Origin: Hydrogenispora ethanolica
Lineage (GTDB): Bacteria > Bacillota > UBA4882 > UBA8346
DNA: 32,514 nt
NCBI RefSeq assembly: GCF_004340685.1
Contig: NZ_SLUN01000053.1
Location: forward strand, 1 to 32,514
Reading direction: 5' to 3'
Part shown: positions 1 through 8,029 of the stretch, piece after piece
How positions within the stretch are numbered: the stretch's first letter is position 1
How the letters are laid out: each line of letters begins with the position of its first letter
The notes under the pieces: model-generated
What the model was told of the DNA's origin: nothing
Seen by the model: the letters and a program-made list of their open reading frames with translations, nothing else
The model's database searches: none
Program-made: the position numbers and the translations under genes

Positions 1-84
1 TTTTGTGAAGAACGGATCTTTGATAAATTGCTCAGAGCTTGCGTTTCTCATGTCCCGATTACCTATGCGGATCTAACTTTATAA
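1..84 (+). CDS. IS1595-type transposase, C-terminal end (cut by window edge)
   Basis: The frame is open from base 1 and stops at TAA 82-84, giving 27 residues that end in DKLLRACVSHVPITYADLTL. This resembles the C-terminal tail of IS1595-family transposases, where a hydrophobic FD.LL..CVS segment is followed by a PITY.(D/E)L ending. The stop codon lies inside a 24-bp sequence (69-92) that recurs inverted at 31971-31994, just upstream of an IS1595-type transposase start. That placement supports reading it as the right end of a copy of the same element. Only the tail is visible, so family assignment rests on a short match plus the shared terminal repeat. Confidence 0.65.
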   Translation, partial: FCEERIFDKLLRACVSHVPITYADLTL

Positions 85-92
85 TCATCAGC
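69..92 (+). repeat. Right terminal inverted repeat of the left IS1595-type element
   Basis: The 24 bases running from GGATCTAACTTT to ATAATCATCAGC match the reverse complement of 31971-31994 at 23 of 24 positions. The repeat contains the transposase stop codon. It is read as the right end of the element whose transposase tail is at 1-84. The outer boundary is uncertain because the target duplication cannot be compared within the window. Confidence 0.65.
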
Positions 93-215
93 TTGCTCAT
101 TCACAAAACCAGCTCACTCATCCACAAAAAGAGCTCGCTGAACGACTGAGCAAGCTCTCTTATCCACAAAACGAGCTCGCTGAGCGACTGAATGAGCTCT
201 TTCAGTCACCCAAAG
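90..215 (+). repeat. 21-bp-period degenerate tandem array with DnaA-box-like cores
   Basis: Six consecutive 21-bp units start at 90, 111, 132, 153, 174 and 195. Each begins with AGCT, and most end in a (T/C)CACAAAA-type core. Unit 4 contains a perfect DnaA box, TTATCCACA, at 160-168; units 1 and 2 carry TCATTCACA and TCATCCACA. Unit 3 plus the first bases of unit 4 can fold into a hairpin (AGCTCGCT opposite AGCAAGCT). Closely similar units recur at 31882-31986. The array directly abuts the right end of the IS1595-type element. It is not CRISPR: the units are contiguous, degenerate and have no spacers. Confidence 0.75.
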
Positions 216-253
216 CGATCCGTGATCCATAAAACGTTCTCTTTCAGCTCCTC

Positions 254-273
254 AACCTGCGGACAGGTTTTTT
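254..273 (+). terminator. Short intrinsic terminator-like hairpin
   Basis: AACCTG (254-259) pairs with CAGGTT (264-269) around a CGGA tetraloop and is followed by TTTT. It could end transcription entering from the IS element on the left. Nothing else clear was seen in 216-455 apart from the weak promoter candidate at 384-412; no gene is supported there. Confidence 0.45.
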
Positions 274-383
274 CATAACGCTTTTATCATTTCTATATTT
301 AACCACCGGAGTAACATACTGGCTATCTGAAGGCGGAACTTTGTAAAAAGCCTGTAACACAAGGCGATTTTATGGTTTGGGAG

Positions 384-412
384 TTGTGATTCGGAATAAA
401 AGGTAGTATCGT
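384..412 (+). promoter_or_regulatory. Possible sigma-A promoter for the AEC transporter
   Basis: A TTGTGA -35-like box (384-389) is followed by a 17-bp spacer and a TATCGT -10-like box (407-412), each matching 4 of 6 consensus bases. It lies 43 bp upstream of the AEC start. The match is weak and unverified. Confidence 0.25.
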
Positions 413-455
413 AATAAGAGATTATCTATCGCATTCTATCTGGATAAGGAGTCTT

Positions 456-1364
456 ATGAGCAAAAACGTTATCTTCGTTCAAGTCGTAACGCTTTTTTTG
501 ATTATGGGAGTCGGGTTTATCGCAAGGAAACGGCGGATCATCACGCCTGTTTTAAATAAAGGCCTAACTGAACTGCTGATTCATATTACGACTCCTTTTA
601 TGGTGATTGCGGCGTTTCAATTCAGTTTTTCCCATGAGAAACTGGTCACCGCCGGGTTTGTTTTTCTGATCTCACTCACCATTCATACGGGATCATTTTT
701 GATTTCTAAATTCATCTATTGGCGATTCCCTTTAGAGCGGCGGAAAGTCCTTAGCCTGGCTACCATTTTCACGAATTGCGGATTTATGGGATATCCGGTG
801 GTGGGGAGTCTCTATGGCAGCCTTGGAATATTTTATACCTCCATCTATATTGTCGTCTTTCACCTGTTCATCTGGACGATCGGCGTCGGGACGTTTACAG
901 GAAAGACCGATCTGCAGACCACCAAGAAAGCGCTGCTGAATCCGGGAATCATTGCGGTTTTCATCGGGATGTTCCTGTTTCTTTTCTCCATTCGTTTGCC
1001 GGAGCCGGTCACGGGGGCCATCCAATTGATCGGCTCCATGACAACGCCGCTGTCGATGCTGATTATCGGTTCGATGCTCGCCGATATCAAACCGGCCGAT
1101 CTCTTCCGTGGTTTTGATTTGTATTATGGCGCATTCATACGCTTGTTGCTGCTGCCCCTGTTGACGGGAGGGATTTTGATGGCATTGAAGTTTAACGCCA
1201 TCATCACGGGCGTCTGTGTTTTGGCGGTGGCAATGCCCGCGGCATCGCTGTTGGTGCCGTTGGCCGAGCAAAATGGCGGCGATGCCGCATTCGCCTCCCG
1301 CCTGGTCTTCCTGACGACGCTGTTATCGGTGGCGACGATACCCTTGATTATTTGGATAGTCTAA
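456..1364 (+). CDS. AEC (auxin efflux carrier) family transporter
   Basis: This 302-residue protein is almost entirely hydrophobic, with about eight to ten predicted membrane spans in two halves separated by a short polar stretch around residues 145-160. That is the length and layout of bacterial AEC (MleP/YwkB-like) permeases, which are secondary transporters of organic acids such as malate in characterised members. Family-type patterns include TNCGFMGYPV near residue 110 (the N..(F/N).G.P motif) and PLSMLIIGSMLA near residue 200. The ATG follows AAGGAG at 446-451 with a 4-base gap. The substrate cannot be read from sequence; a malic enzyme lies about 4.4 kb downstream, but that is only suggestive. 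The gene stands alone between the IS1595-type remnant and the IS982-type element. Confidence 0.85.
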   Translation: MSKNVIFVQVVTLFLIMGVGFIARKRRIITPVLNKGLTELLIHITTPFMVIAAFQFSFSHEKLVTAGFVFLISLTIHTGSFLISKFIYWRFPLERRKVLSLATIFTNCGFMGYPVVGSLYGSLGIFYTSIYIVVFHLFIWTIGVGTFTGKTDLQTTKKALLNPGIIAVFIGMFLFLFSIRLPEPVTGAIQLIGSMTTPLSMLIIGSMLADIKPADLFRGFDLYYGAFIRLLLLPLLTGGILMALKFNAIITGVCVLAVAMPAASLLVPLAEQNGGDAAFASRLVFLTTLLSVATIPLIIWIV

Positions 1365-1391
1365 CGAGTAGTACCGCATATCGCTGAAGAA

Positions 1392-1416
1392 GGGGCGAAA
1401 TGTTGAAACATTCCCC
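1392..1416 (+). terminator. Imperfect hairpin after the AEC gene
   Basis: GGGG (1392-1395) faces CCCC (1413-1416), and AATGT faces ACATT inside it, with an unpaired CGA on one side. It lies 27 bp after the AEC stop. No U-tract follows, and the IS982-type element begins 8 bp later. It may be a terminator or a stabilising 3' structure. Confidence 0.3.
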
Positions 1417-1417
1417 G

Positions 1418-1437
1418 TAAGTTAACCTGTTGTGCTA
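1418..1437 (+). repeat. Left IS982 target duplication plus left inverted repeat
   Basis: TAAGTTA (1418-1424) is the target duplication, and ACCTGTTGTGCTA (1425-1437) is the left inverted repeat. Confidence 0.85.
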
Positions 1438-2480
1438 TTTAAAACGAAAAAAGGTATAAGAAATCCAGCAAAAAAGTCCGACTTATCAAATGGCTAAAAG
1501 AGATAAGGAGAGACAAGAATGCTGGATTCCAAGCAATATTGTATCAAGGAAATCGAAAATATCAAAGACCTATTTACAGTGATTTATACGGTCATTGATG
1601 ATATCTACCAACAAATCGTCCCCATCGACATCAAGCATCGACGAAATAGCGGCAGTTTAAAAATGAGTGACAGTGAAATCATCACCATTCGACTCGTCGG
1701 AGAATTATTTACCATCGATTCAGAAAAAGCCTGGTTTGAATTCTGTAAGAAAAATCAGCGCGACTTATTTCCAGATTTCTGTGACCGGACGCGGTTTAAT
1801 CGAACTTGTCGAAACCTTCATCGGGTCATTGAGATCATTCGCAAAGAAATCGCAAAAATTACTGGATACGTCTATCAATCATACCGAATTATCGACAGTC
1901 TGCCACTACCGGTCTGTAAGTTTGGGCGAGCCCATTTTCACAAGACTTTTCGAGGCTATGAAGCAACTTACGGGAAATGTCCTTCCAAAAAGGAAACCTA
2001 TTTGGGTTATAAGCTACATTTATTGGGGTCCTTCGATGGGTTTATTACGGACTTTACCATTACTCCCGCCAATGTTGACGACCGGGCCGCAACCTGGGAT
2101 TTGGTGGAGCCCTATCAAAAAATCACGATTCTCGGTGATAAGGGATATATCAGTAGCGATTTAGGTTCTGAATTGAAAGCCGAAAAAGCGATCAATCTTT
2201 TGCCGCTGCCAAAGAACCATAGTAAAATACAATGGCCCAAAGCTATCCGTCAACTGATTTTCAAGCTTCGGCGAAGAATTGAGACTTCTGGTTCTCAACT
2301 TACCAATCAACTGAACATTGAAAGAGTTTTAGCCAAATCGTATTGGGGTTTTATTTCCCGTATTCAAACCAAAATCTTAGCTCATTGTCTTTGCTATTTC
2401 ATCAATATGCTTATCGGACATAGTATGCACTCAAAGATCAAACATCTTGTCTTTGGTTAACTTTATCTAGCACAACAGGT
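1425..2480 (+). mobile_element. Complete IS982-type insertion sequence (1056 bp)
   Basis: The element is bounded by perfect 13-bp terminal inverted repeats: ACCTGTTGTGCTA at 1425-1437 and its complement at 2468-2480. Both ends are flanked by TAAGTTA (1418-1424 and 2481-2487), a 7-bp target duplication. It holds a single transposase gene that fills most of the element. Length, ends and duplication size all fit the IS982 family. It sits between the AEC transporter and dnaE and interrupts no recognised gene. Perfect ends, intact duplication and an intact transposase suggest a recent and possibly active insertion. Confidence 0.9.
1519..2460 (+). CDS. IS982-family DDE transposase
   Basis: This 313-residue protein has the features expected of IS982 transposases. 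RIIDSLPLPVC near residue 125 carries the first catalytic Asp. ITPANVDDRA is followed by LGDKGYIS near residue 210, which carries the second Asp. RRRIETSGSQL near residue 255 carries the catalytic Glu in the family's RR.IE pattern. The ATG follows AAGGAG (about 1505-1510) by 8 bases. The frame is full length with no disruption, so the enzyme may be functional. It catalyses movement of the surrounding 1056-bp element. Confidence 0.9.
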   Translation: MLDSKQYCIKEIENIKDLFTVIYTVIDDIYQQIVPIDIKHRRNSGSLKMSDSEIITIRLVGELFTIDSEKAWFEFCKKNQRDLFPDFCDRTRFNRTCRNLHRVIEIIRKEIAKITGYVYQSYRIIDSLPLPVCKFGRAHFHKTFRGYEATYGKCPSKKETYLGYKLHLLGSFDGFITDFTITPANVDDRAATWDLVEPYQKITILGDKGYISSDLGSELKAEKAINLLPLPKNHSKIQWPKAIRQLIFKLRRRIETSGSQLTNQLNIERVLAKSYWGFISRIQTKILAHCLCYFINMLIGHSMHSKIKHLVFG

Positions 2481-2487
2481 TAAGTTA
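2468..2487 (+). repeat. Right IS982 inverted repeat plus target duplication
   Basis: TAGCACAACAGGT (2468-2480) is the right inverted repeat, and TAAGTTA (2481-2487) is the second copy of the target duplication. Confidence 0.85.
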
Positions 2488-2582
2488 GCCAGGACGGGCC
2501 ACAAGTAAAAAGATCCGGGTCCGGCAGGGAACGCGGCCCCGAATCGCGAAACAATCTTCATCTTTTAAAAATTGGGTGAACC

Positions 2583-5500
2583 ATGGCTGATTTTATCCAT
2601 CTGCATGTTCATACGCAATATTCGTTGCTGGACGGCGCCGCCGAGATTGGCCAGTTATTGGCCAGGGTGCAGGCGTTGGGAATGACATCGGTTGCCATCA
2701 CCGATCATGGAGTGATGTACGGTTGCCTCAAATTCTATCAACAAGCCCGTAAAATAGGGCTCAAGCCTATTTTAGGCTGTGAAGTGTATGTCGCTCCGCG
2801 CAGCCTTCATGACAAAGCACCCAAAATTGATGACAATCCGTTTCATTTGGTGCTGTTGGCTGAGACGGACCAGGGCTATCGAAACCTTTTAAAATTGGTC
2901 TCCGTGGCGAATGTTAACGGATTTTATTACAAGCCCCGGATCGACCTTGACCTGCTCCGGCGCCACGCCGAAGGGCTTATCGGGCTGTCGGCATGCCTGT
3001 CGGGGGCGGTGGCGCGTCAGATTCTTAAAAACCAATTGGACGAGGCGAAACAGACTGTCCAATTATACCAGGAGATTTTCGGTAAAGAACATTTTTTTTT
3101 AGAACTCCAATACCAGCAGTTGGCGGAGCAGCGAAATGTCAATCGGACGCTGGCTCGTTTGGGAGCGGAATGCGGGGCGCCGCTCGTCGCCACCAATGAC
3201 GTCCATTATCTCACCCGCGAGGACGCTGCTGTTCATGATGTGCTGTTGTGCATCCAGACGGGGAAAACGGTTGATGACCCCAACCGGATGAAGTTTTCCA
3301 CCAGCGAATTTTATCTGAAGAGTCCATCAGAAATGGCCGATCTATTTCTTGACTACCCCGAAGCGCTCGCCAACACCGTGCGGATTGCCGAACGGTGCAA
3401 TGTGCAACTGGATTTAGGCAAACTGCATATGCCGCAGTATCAAATTCCGGATCAATCGGACCCCGCCGATTATCTGGAACGGCTCTGCCGGGAAGGGATC
3501 ACCACGAGGGGTATCGCCTGGGATGCGCTCCGGGAAGAACGGCTCGCTTATGAGCTTGGGGTGATCAACCAGATGGGATTCCCCGGCTATTTTTTGATTG
3601 TACGCGATTTTGTACAATTTGCGAAAAAGAATGGCATCATGGTCGGCCCGGGGCGGGGATCGGCCGCCGGCAGTTTGGTTGCCTACCTGTTGGGGATCAC
3701 CAATTTGGACCCCATGGAATATAACTTGCTCTTCGAACGTTTTTTAAACCCCGAGCGAATCTCCATGCCCGATATCGATATTGATTTTTGTTTCGAACGC
3801 CGGGGCGAAGTCATCAATTATGTGCGAAAGCGTTTCGGCGAGGAGCGGGTGGCCCAGATCATTACTTTCGGGACGATGGCGGCTCGGGCCGCAGTGCGTG
3901 ATGTCGGACGGGCGCTGGGATTACCCTATGGCGAAGTGGACAGGGTCGCGAAGCTCATCCCGCACGAATTGGGAATTTCCATTGCCGAGGCCCGGAATGC
4001 CTCTCCCGAATTGAAGGAATTGGAGGCAAACAATCCGAAAATTGCCCGGTTGTTAGCGATCGCGGAGCGAATTGAGGGTTTTCCCCGTCACGCCTCGACC
4101 CATGCCGCCGGAGTGGTGATTGCCGGCGAACCCCTTACCGACCATCTGCCGCTCACCCGTTCGAATGAAGGGGAGATTACCACCCAATTCCCGATGGAGG
4201 ATATCGAAGCAATCGGCCTTCTGAAGATGGATTTTTTGGGGCTGCGGACCTTGACCGTCCTGCGGGACGCCATCGCCTGGCTCGCTTCCAACCGGGGTCA
4301 GATCATTGATCTCGACCGGATCCCGCTGAACGATCCAGCCACGTACCGGGCGCTGTCCGACGGACATACCTTGGGAATGTTTCAGCTGGAGAGCGCCGGC
4401 ATCCGGCGGCTGCTGATGCGTTTAAAACCGGAGCGGATCGCCGATTTAACCGCGTTGATGGCATTATACCGGCCGGGCCCGCTCGGCAGCGGGATGGTCG
4501 ATGATTTTATCAAGGTCCGTCATGGACAGCAACGCGCCAATTATTTGCATCCATCGCTGGAGCCGATCCTGGCAGAAACGGGAGGAGTCATTCTCTATCA
4601 GGAGCAGGTGATGCAGATCGCCAGCGCTTTAGGCGGATTCACCTTGGGCCAAGCGGATCTGATCCGCCGGGCAATGGGGAAGAAAAAGCCGGAAGTCCTG
4701 GCGGCCATGGGTGAGCAGTTTGTGGCTGGAGCGATGGCGCAAGGAATCTCTCACGAAGTCGCTGTGCAGATCTTTGATCTGATGGAGTATTTTTCCGGTT
4801 ACGGGTTTAATAAATCTCATTCCGCCGCCTACGCCTTGGTGGTCTATCAAACCGCCTATTTTAAAACCAATTACCCGCAGGAATACATGGCGGCCCTGTT
4901 GACCAGCGTGATTGGGAACCCCGATAAAGTTGGGTTGTATATCGAGGAATGCCGCCGGATGAAGCTACCCATTCTAGGACCGGATGTGAACGTGAGTCAC
5001 CATTCTTTCCATCCGGAAGGAGCCGGGATTCGTTTCGGATTGCTCGGCATCAAAAATATCGGCGGCGGTGCGATCGATAAGATTATCGCCGAACGACGGA
5101 ACGGTCCCTTTCTGTCATTATATGATTTTTGCCAGCGCGTCAGCGGCCAGTTGGTCAACAAACGGGTCATTGAGAGTCTGATACTGGCCGGAGCCTTGGA
5201 AGGCACCGGAGCAAACCGCCGGCAGATGATGGCCGGCCTCGATCGAATTCTGGAAAACACCGTGAAGCAAACGAACAAAGCGCAACTTTCGCTAATGGAC
5301 TCTTTCAATGAAGACGGTTTTCAATATGATCCGGGCCTCCCGGTACTGCCGGAATTTTCGCGGCGGGAGATTTTGCAATTCGAGAAGGAGTATTTAGGGG
5401 TCTATCTATCCGGCCATCCATTGGATGAGTGGCGGGAGAAGTTTCAACAAAATGGGATCGGCGCCATTGGTGAGCTCGAAGAGGAGCCCGATGGGAAGGA

Positions 5501-5753
5501 AGCATTACTGGGCGGGGTGGTCACCAGTTGGCGGGCCATTGCCACCAAGTCGGGCTCAACCATGGCTGGCATCCGGTTAGAGGATTGGACCGGTGTCGTG
5601 GAAGTGATCGTATTTCCTAAGTTATATCTAGAGGTTAAGGATGGCTACCAGCCGGATCGCGTCGCACTGGTGAAAGGACGCCTGGAAAAGCAGGACGAAG
5701 GGTACAAAATTCTTGCTTCTCAACTGCGCTGGTTATCATCCCAACAAGAGTAA
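2583..5753 (+). CDS. dnaE: DNA polymerase III alpha subunit, DnaE type
   Basis: The 1056-residue protein is the replicative polymerase subunit that extends DNA at the fork. An N-terminal PHP domain opens with HLHVHTQYSLLDG (residues 6-18) and AITDHG. The polymerase core contains GPGRGSAAGSLVAYL and PDIDIDF, with aspartates at 397, 399 and 401; LLKMDFLGL gives the third catalytic Asp at 550. A helix-hairpin-helix region follows, then a C-terminal OB fold (about residues 975-1045) that starts at GGVVTSWRAI. There is no exonuclease domain, so this is DnaE rather than PolC. It is slightly shorter than Bacillus DnaE, and the chain ends soon after the OB fold. The ATG at 2583 is preceded by GGGTGA. 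The downstream malic enzyme starts 36 bp after the stop, so the two may be co-transcribed. Confidence 0.95.
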   Translation: MADFIHLHVHTQYSLLDGAAEIGQLLARVQALGMTSVAITDHGVMYGCLKFYQQARKIGLKPILGCEVYVAPRSLHDKAPKIDDNPFHLVLLAETDQGYRNLLKLVSVANVNGFYYKPRIDLDLLRRHAEGLIGLSACLSGAVARQILKNQLDEAKQTVQLYQEIFGKEHFFLELQYQQLAEQRNVNRTLARLGAECGAPLVATNDVHYLTREDAAVHDVLLCIQTGKTVDDPNRMKFSTSEFYLKSPSEMADLFLDYPEALANTVRIAERCNVQLDLGKLHMPQYQIPDQSDPADYLERLCREGITTRGIAWDALREERLAYELGVINQMGFPGYFLIVRDFVQFAKKNGIMVGPGRGSAAGSLVAYLLGITNLDPMEYNLLFERFLNPERISMPDIDIDFCFERRGEVINYVRKRFGEERVAQIITFGTMAARAAVRDVGRALGLPYGEVDRVAKLIPHELGISIAEARNASPELKELEANNPKIARLLAIAERIEGFPRHASTHAAGVVIAGEPLTDHLPLTRSNEGEITTQFPMEDIEAIGLLKMDFLGLRTLTVLRDAIAWLASNRGQIIDLDRIPLNDPATYRALSDGHTLGMFQLESAGIRRLLMRLKPERIADLTALMALYRPGPLGSGMVDDFIKVRHGQQRANYLHPSLEPILAETGGVILYQEQVMQIASALGGFTLGQADLIRRAMGKKKPEVLAAMGEQFVAGAMAQGISHEVAVQIFDLMEYFSGYGFNKSHSAAYALVVYQTAYFKTNYPQEYMAALLTSVIGNPDKVGLYIEECRRMKLPILGPDVNVSHHSFHPEGAGIRFGLLGIKNIGGGAIDKIIAERRNGPFLSLYDFCQRVSGQLVNKRVIESLILAGALEGTGANRRQMMAGLDRILENTVKQTNKAQLSLMDSFNEDGFQYDPGLPVLPEFSRREILQFEKEYLGVYLSGHPLDEWREKFQQNGIGAIGELEEEPDGKEALLGGVVTSWRAIATKSGSTMAGIRLEDWTGVVEVIVFPKLYLEVKDGYQPDRVALVKGRLEKQDEGYKILASQLRWLSSQQE

Positions 5754-5789
5754 ACCGTAGACAACGAACGATTGAGGAGGTTTTTTATT

Positions 5790-7019
5790 ATGGAACTACG
5801 AGAAGCAGCATTGCATCTACATCGTGTGAATCGGGGCAAAATAGCCGTTGCTCCCAAGGTTCCGATTCGGGATGCGGCGGATCTCAGCTTAGCCTATTCG
5901 CCGGGAGTGGCCGAACCTTGCAAGGAGATAGCGCGCGATCCCGATTTGGTTTACGATTATACGAATCGCGGCAATATGGTGGCAGTAGTCTCCGATGGCA
6001 CCGCCGTCTTGGGGTTGGGCGACATCGGTCCGCTCGCCGGGTTGCCGGTGATGGAGGGCAAGGCGGTCCTTTTCAAGCAATTCGCGGACATTGATGCAGT
6101 CCCCATCTGTTTGGCGACGAAAGAAATCCGGCAATTAGTCGAGACGGTTCGCTTGCTTGAGCCGACGTTCGGCGGGATCAATCTGGAGGATATCTCCGGA
6201 CCGCGCTGTTTCGAGGTGGAGGAACAGCTGAAAGCGGCGATGAACATCCCTGTTTTCCACGATGATCAGCATGGCACGGCGGTTGTATGCTGCGCCGGGT
6301 TGCTCAACGCCTTAAAAGTGGCGGGAAAAGAACCGTCCGAGGTTCGAGTTGTGGTGAATGGAGCTGGAGCGGCGGGGATTGCCATCACCAAAATGTTGTT
6401 GCAAATCGGAATCACTCCGACTCGCTTGCGCCTCTGCGATAAGGCCGGAATTCTCAGCCCCGACGACCCCGGCATCAACCACTATCAAGCCGAGTTGGCC
6501 CGCTTAACCAATCCCACGGGCCAAAAAGGAGATTTGAGCGCGGCCTTGACCGGAGCCGATGTCTTTATCGGAGTTTCGGCCCCCAATATCGTTACCCCAA
6601 CAATGGTGCAGAGCATGAATGAGCGGGCCATCATTTTTGGAATGGCCAATCCGATTCCCGAGATTATGCCGGAGTTGGCCCATGCGGTCGGAGCCTTGAT
6701 CGTCGGCACGGGCCGTTCCGATCTACCCAATCAGATTAACAATCTGATCGGGTTTCCCGGGATTTTCCGCGGCGCCTTGGATGTGCGAGCCAGCACGATT
6801 AACGAGCCGATGAAAGTGGCGGCGGTCCGGGCCATTGCCGCACTCGTTCCCGAGCGGGAGCTTGACCCGACCCATATTATTCCCAACCCCTTCGATCGTC
6901 GAGTGGTTCCTGCGGTTGCCTTCGCCGTGGCCGAGGCAGCCATGGCAACCGGCGTGGCGAGAACGCCTCAAACCCGCGAAGCCTTGGAAACCGCCTGGCG
7001 GCAGCGGGGAATTCTTTAG
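5790..7019 (+). CDS. Malic enzyme (malate dehydrogenase, decarboxylating)
   Basis: This 409-residue enzyme converts malate to pyruvate and CO2 with reduction of NAD(P). It is the short bacterial form without a phosphotransacetylase-like tail. Family patterns include YSPGVAEPC near residue 36, NRGNMVAVVSDG and GLGDIGPLAGLPVMEGK, FHDDQHGTA in the metal/substrate site, and the dinucleotide-binding VVVNGAGAAG near residue 185. The ATG at 5790 is preferred over the in-frame TTG at 5772 because GAGGAGG at 5774-5780 then sits 9 bases upstream, and the family N-terminus begins there. NAD versus NADP preference cannot be decided from sequence. It follows dnaE by 36 bp. Pyruvate phosphate dikinase at 29058 would connect to it metabolically, though it is 22 kb away. 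Confidence 0.93.
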   Translation: MELREAALHLHRVNRGKIAVAPKVPIRDAADLSLAYSPGVAEPCKEIARDPDLVYDYTNRGNMVAVVSDGTAVLGLGDIGPLAGLPVMEGKAVLFKQFADIDAVPICLATKEIRQLVETVRLLEPTFGGINLEDISGPRCFEVEEQLKAAMNIPVFHDDQHGTAVVCCAGLLNALKVAGKEPSEVRVVVNGAGAAGIAITKMLLQIGITPTRLRLCDKAGILSPDDPGINHYQAELARLTNPTGQKGDLSAALTGADVFIGVSAPNIVTPTMVQSMNERAIIFGMANPIPEIMPELAHAVGALIVGTGRSDLPNQINNLIGFPGIFRGALDVRASTINEPMKVAAVRAIAALVPERELDPTHIIPNPFDRRVVPAVAFAVAEAAMATGVARTPQTREALETAWRQRGIL

Positions 7020-7099
7020 GCCTTCAGGCTGTTTCGGCCGTTCAGATCACGACATATATCGCTTCCAACCGGCATATCTTGGTAGAGGGTGAGAGCGGA

Positions 7100-7675
7100 A
7101 TGACAATCTTTCCAAAAATGCTGGTTCTATTATTCATGAACGTATTGGCTTTATCGTATTTGGTGTACCGCTTGACGCGGATCGGAAATTCAGTCGCAAA
7201 AGCATTTCAGATCGCCTGGAATTTCATTGTAGCCAGGAGCTCTCATGCTGAATATTCTATTGACGCCGAGATCGGCTGGGTTTCATTGCTTTCCAAAACC
7301 TGGTGGCTCATGCTCCTTTTCTATTTCGTGTTTTGGCTCGTTTTTCAGGAATGGTATTTTGGAGCTGCGCTGATATTGCTAATTGTATTCCACTGCGGTT
7401 GGTATTGGGTGGGCCACCGGAACGAACATGGCTTTGACCGGGTCTTTCATTTGAACTCCGGCTGGGGAATCATTTACAAGACGGTTGCCGCTGATTCGGA
7501 ATTGAAGGCTAAATCTCTGGCAGAATTGGATTTACGCAAGAAAAACCTATTGGTTCTGGCGATCGAACGCAATCGGCAATTATCGGCCTTTCCCAAGGGG
7601 ACTGAGATCTTAAATGACGGGGATCGGATGATTATCTTCGGGGACTTAAACACTTCAGAAGCTATTTTAAATTAA
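7100..7675 (+). CDS. Membrane protein with C-terminal TrkA_C (RCK_C) domain
   Basis: The 191-residue protein has an N-terminal membrane span (LVLLFMNVLALSYLVYRL), then two more around residues 75-115. The C-terminal 60 residues start near LKAKSLAELDLRKKNLLVLA and end with LNDGDRMIIFGD. That is the pattern of TrkA_C domains, which in characterised proteins bind small ligands such as cyclic di-AMP and gate ion transporters. No transporter core, RCK_N domain or ion filter is present, so it may be an accessory subunit or a stand-alone sensor. The ATG at 7100 is chosen over TTG 7079 because GGTGAG lies 6 bases upstream. It lies 80 bp after the malic enzyme and just before the promoter of mtrB. I know of no named family for this exact architecture. 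Confidence 0.7.
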   Translation: MTIFPKMLVLLFMNVLALSYLVYRLTRIGNSVAKAFQIAWNFIVARSSHAEYSIDAEIGWVSLLSKTWWLMLLFYFVFWLVFQEWYFGAALILLIVFHCGWYWVGHRNEHGFDRVFHLNSGWGIIYKTVAADSELKAKSLAELDLRKKNLLVLAIERNRQLSAFPKGTEILNDGDRMIIFGDLNTSEAILN

Positions 7676-7679
7676 TGCC

Positions 7680-7709
7680 TTGACACTGTCGGAGCGATAA
7701 GACTATAAT
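7680..7709 (+). promoter_or_regulatory. Consensus sigma-A promoter for mtrB (and possibly the trp operon)
   Basis: TTGACA at 7680-7685 and TATAAT at 7704-7709 are perfect -35 and -10 boxes with an 18-bp spacer, starting 5 bp after the stop of the preceding gene. Transcription would start near 7716, 37 bp upstream of mtrB. As there is no terminator between mtrB and the trp leader, transcripts from here would read into the TRAP-controlled leader. Confidence 0.85.
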
Positions 7710-7752
7710 AAATGGAAGAGATAACGGGATACAGAAATTTCCGGGGGTAATA

Positions 7753-8004
7753 ATGGAGCAAGAGATACTTACGGAAGACATCGGCGGAGAATATGTCGGA
7801 GTCAGAGCGTTGGAAGACGGAGTCACGATTATCGGTTTGACCCGTGGCAAGGATACCCGGTTTCATCATACCGAAAAGCTCGATCGTGGCGAAGTTATGA
7901 TCTTTCAATTCACTGAACATACTTCGGCCATGAAGATTCGCGGCAAAGCCGAGATCTTTACGAAGCTTGGCACGATCAAATGCGGCAAAGAATTTTTAGA
8001 TTGA
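7753..8004 (+). CDS. mtrB: TRAP, trp RNA-binding attenuation protein
   Basis: This 83-residue protein closely matches Bacillus TRAP across its whole core: [13 protein letters not shown], then [11 protein letters not shown] and [17 protein letters not shown] forms an 11-subunit ring that, when loaded with tryptophan, wraps RNA carrying (G/U)AG repeats. The RNA-contacting residues known in Bacillus subtilis (Lys37, Lys56, Arg58) align with Lys42, Lys61 and Arg63 here, and Thr25, Glu36 and Asp39 align with Thr30, Glu41 and Asp44. The protein is about eight residues longer than the Bacillus one, with small extensions at both ends. The ATG follows a GGGGGT ribosome binding site. In B. subtilis mtrB is paired with folE (mtrA); here it directly precedes its own target leader. 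Confidence 0.95.
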   Translation: MEQEILTEDIGGEYVGVRALEDGVTIIGLTRGKDTRFHHTEKLDRGEVMIFQFTEHTSAMKIRGKAEIFTKLGTIKCGKEFLD

Positions 8005-8029
8005 CGAGTCAAAGTTTTTAGTTTAGATT
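8001..8029 (+). promoter_or_regulatory. Possible internal trp promoter overlapping the mtrB stop codon
   Basis: TTGACG (8001-8006, 5 of 6 consensus) is followed by a 17-bp spacer and TAGATT (8024-8029, 4 of 6). The -35 box overlaps the mtrB stop TGA at 8002-8004. Transcription would begin near 8036 and give a leader of about 143 nt containing all the phased TRAP triplets. This is plausible but untested; the stronger promoter is at 7680. Confidence 0.45.

Noticed and set aside
90-215. CRISPR array
   Set aside because: Units are contiguous 21-mers with drift between them; there are no unique spacers and no cas genes in the window.
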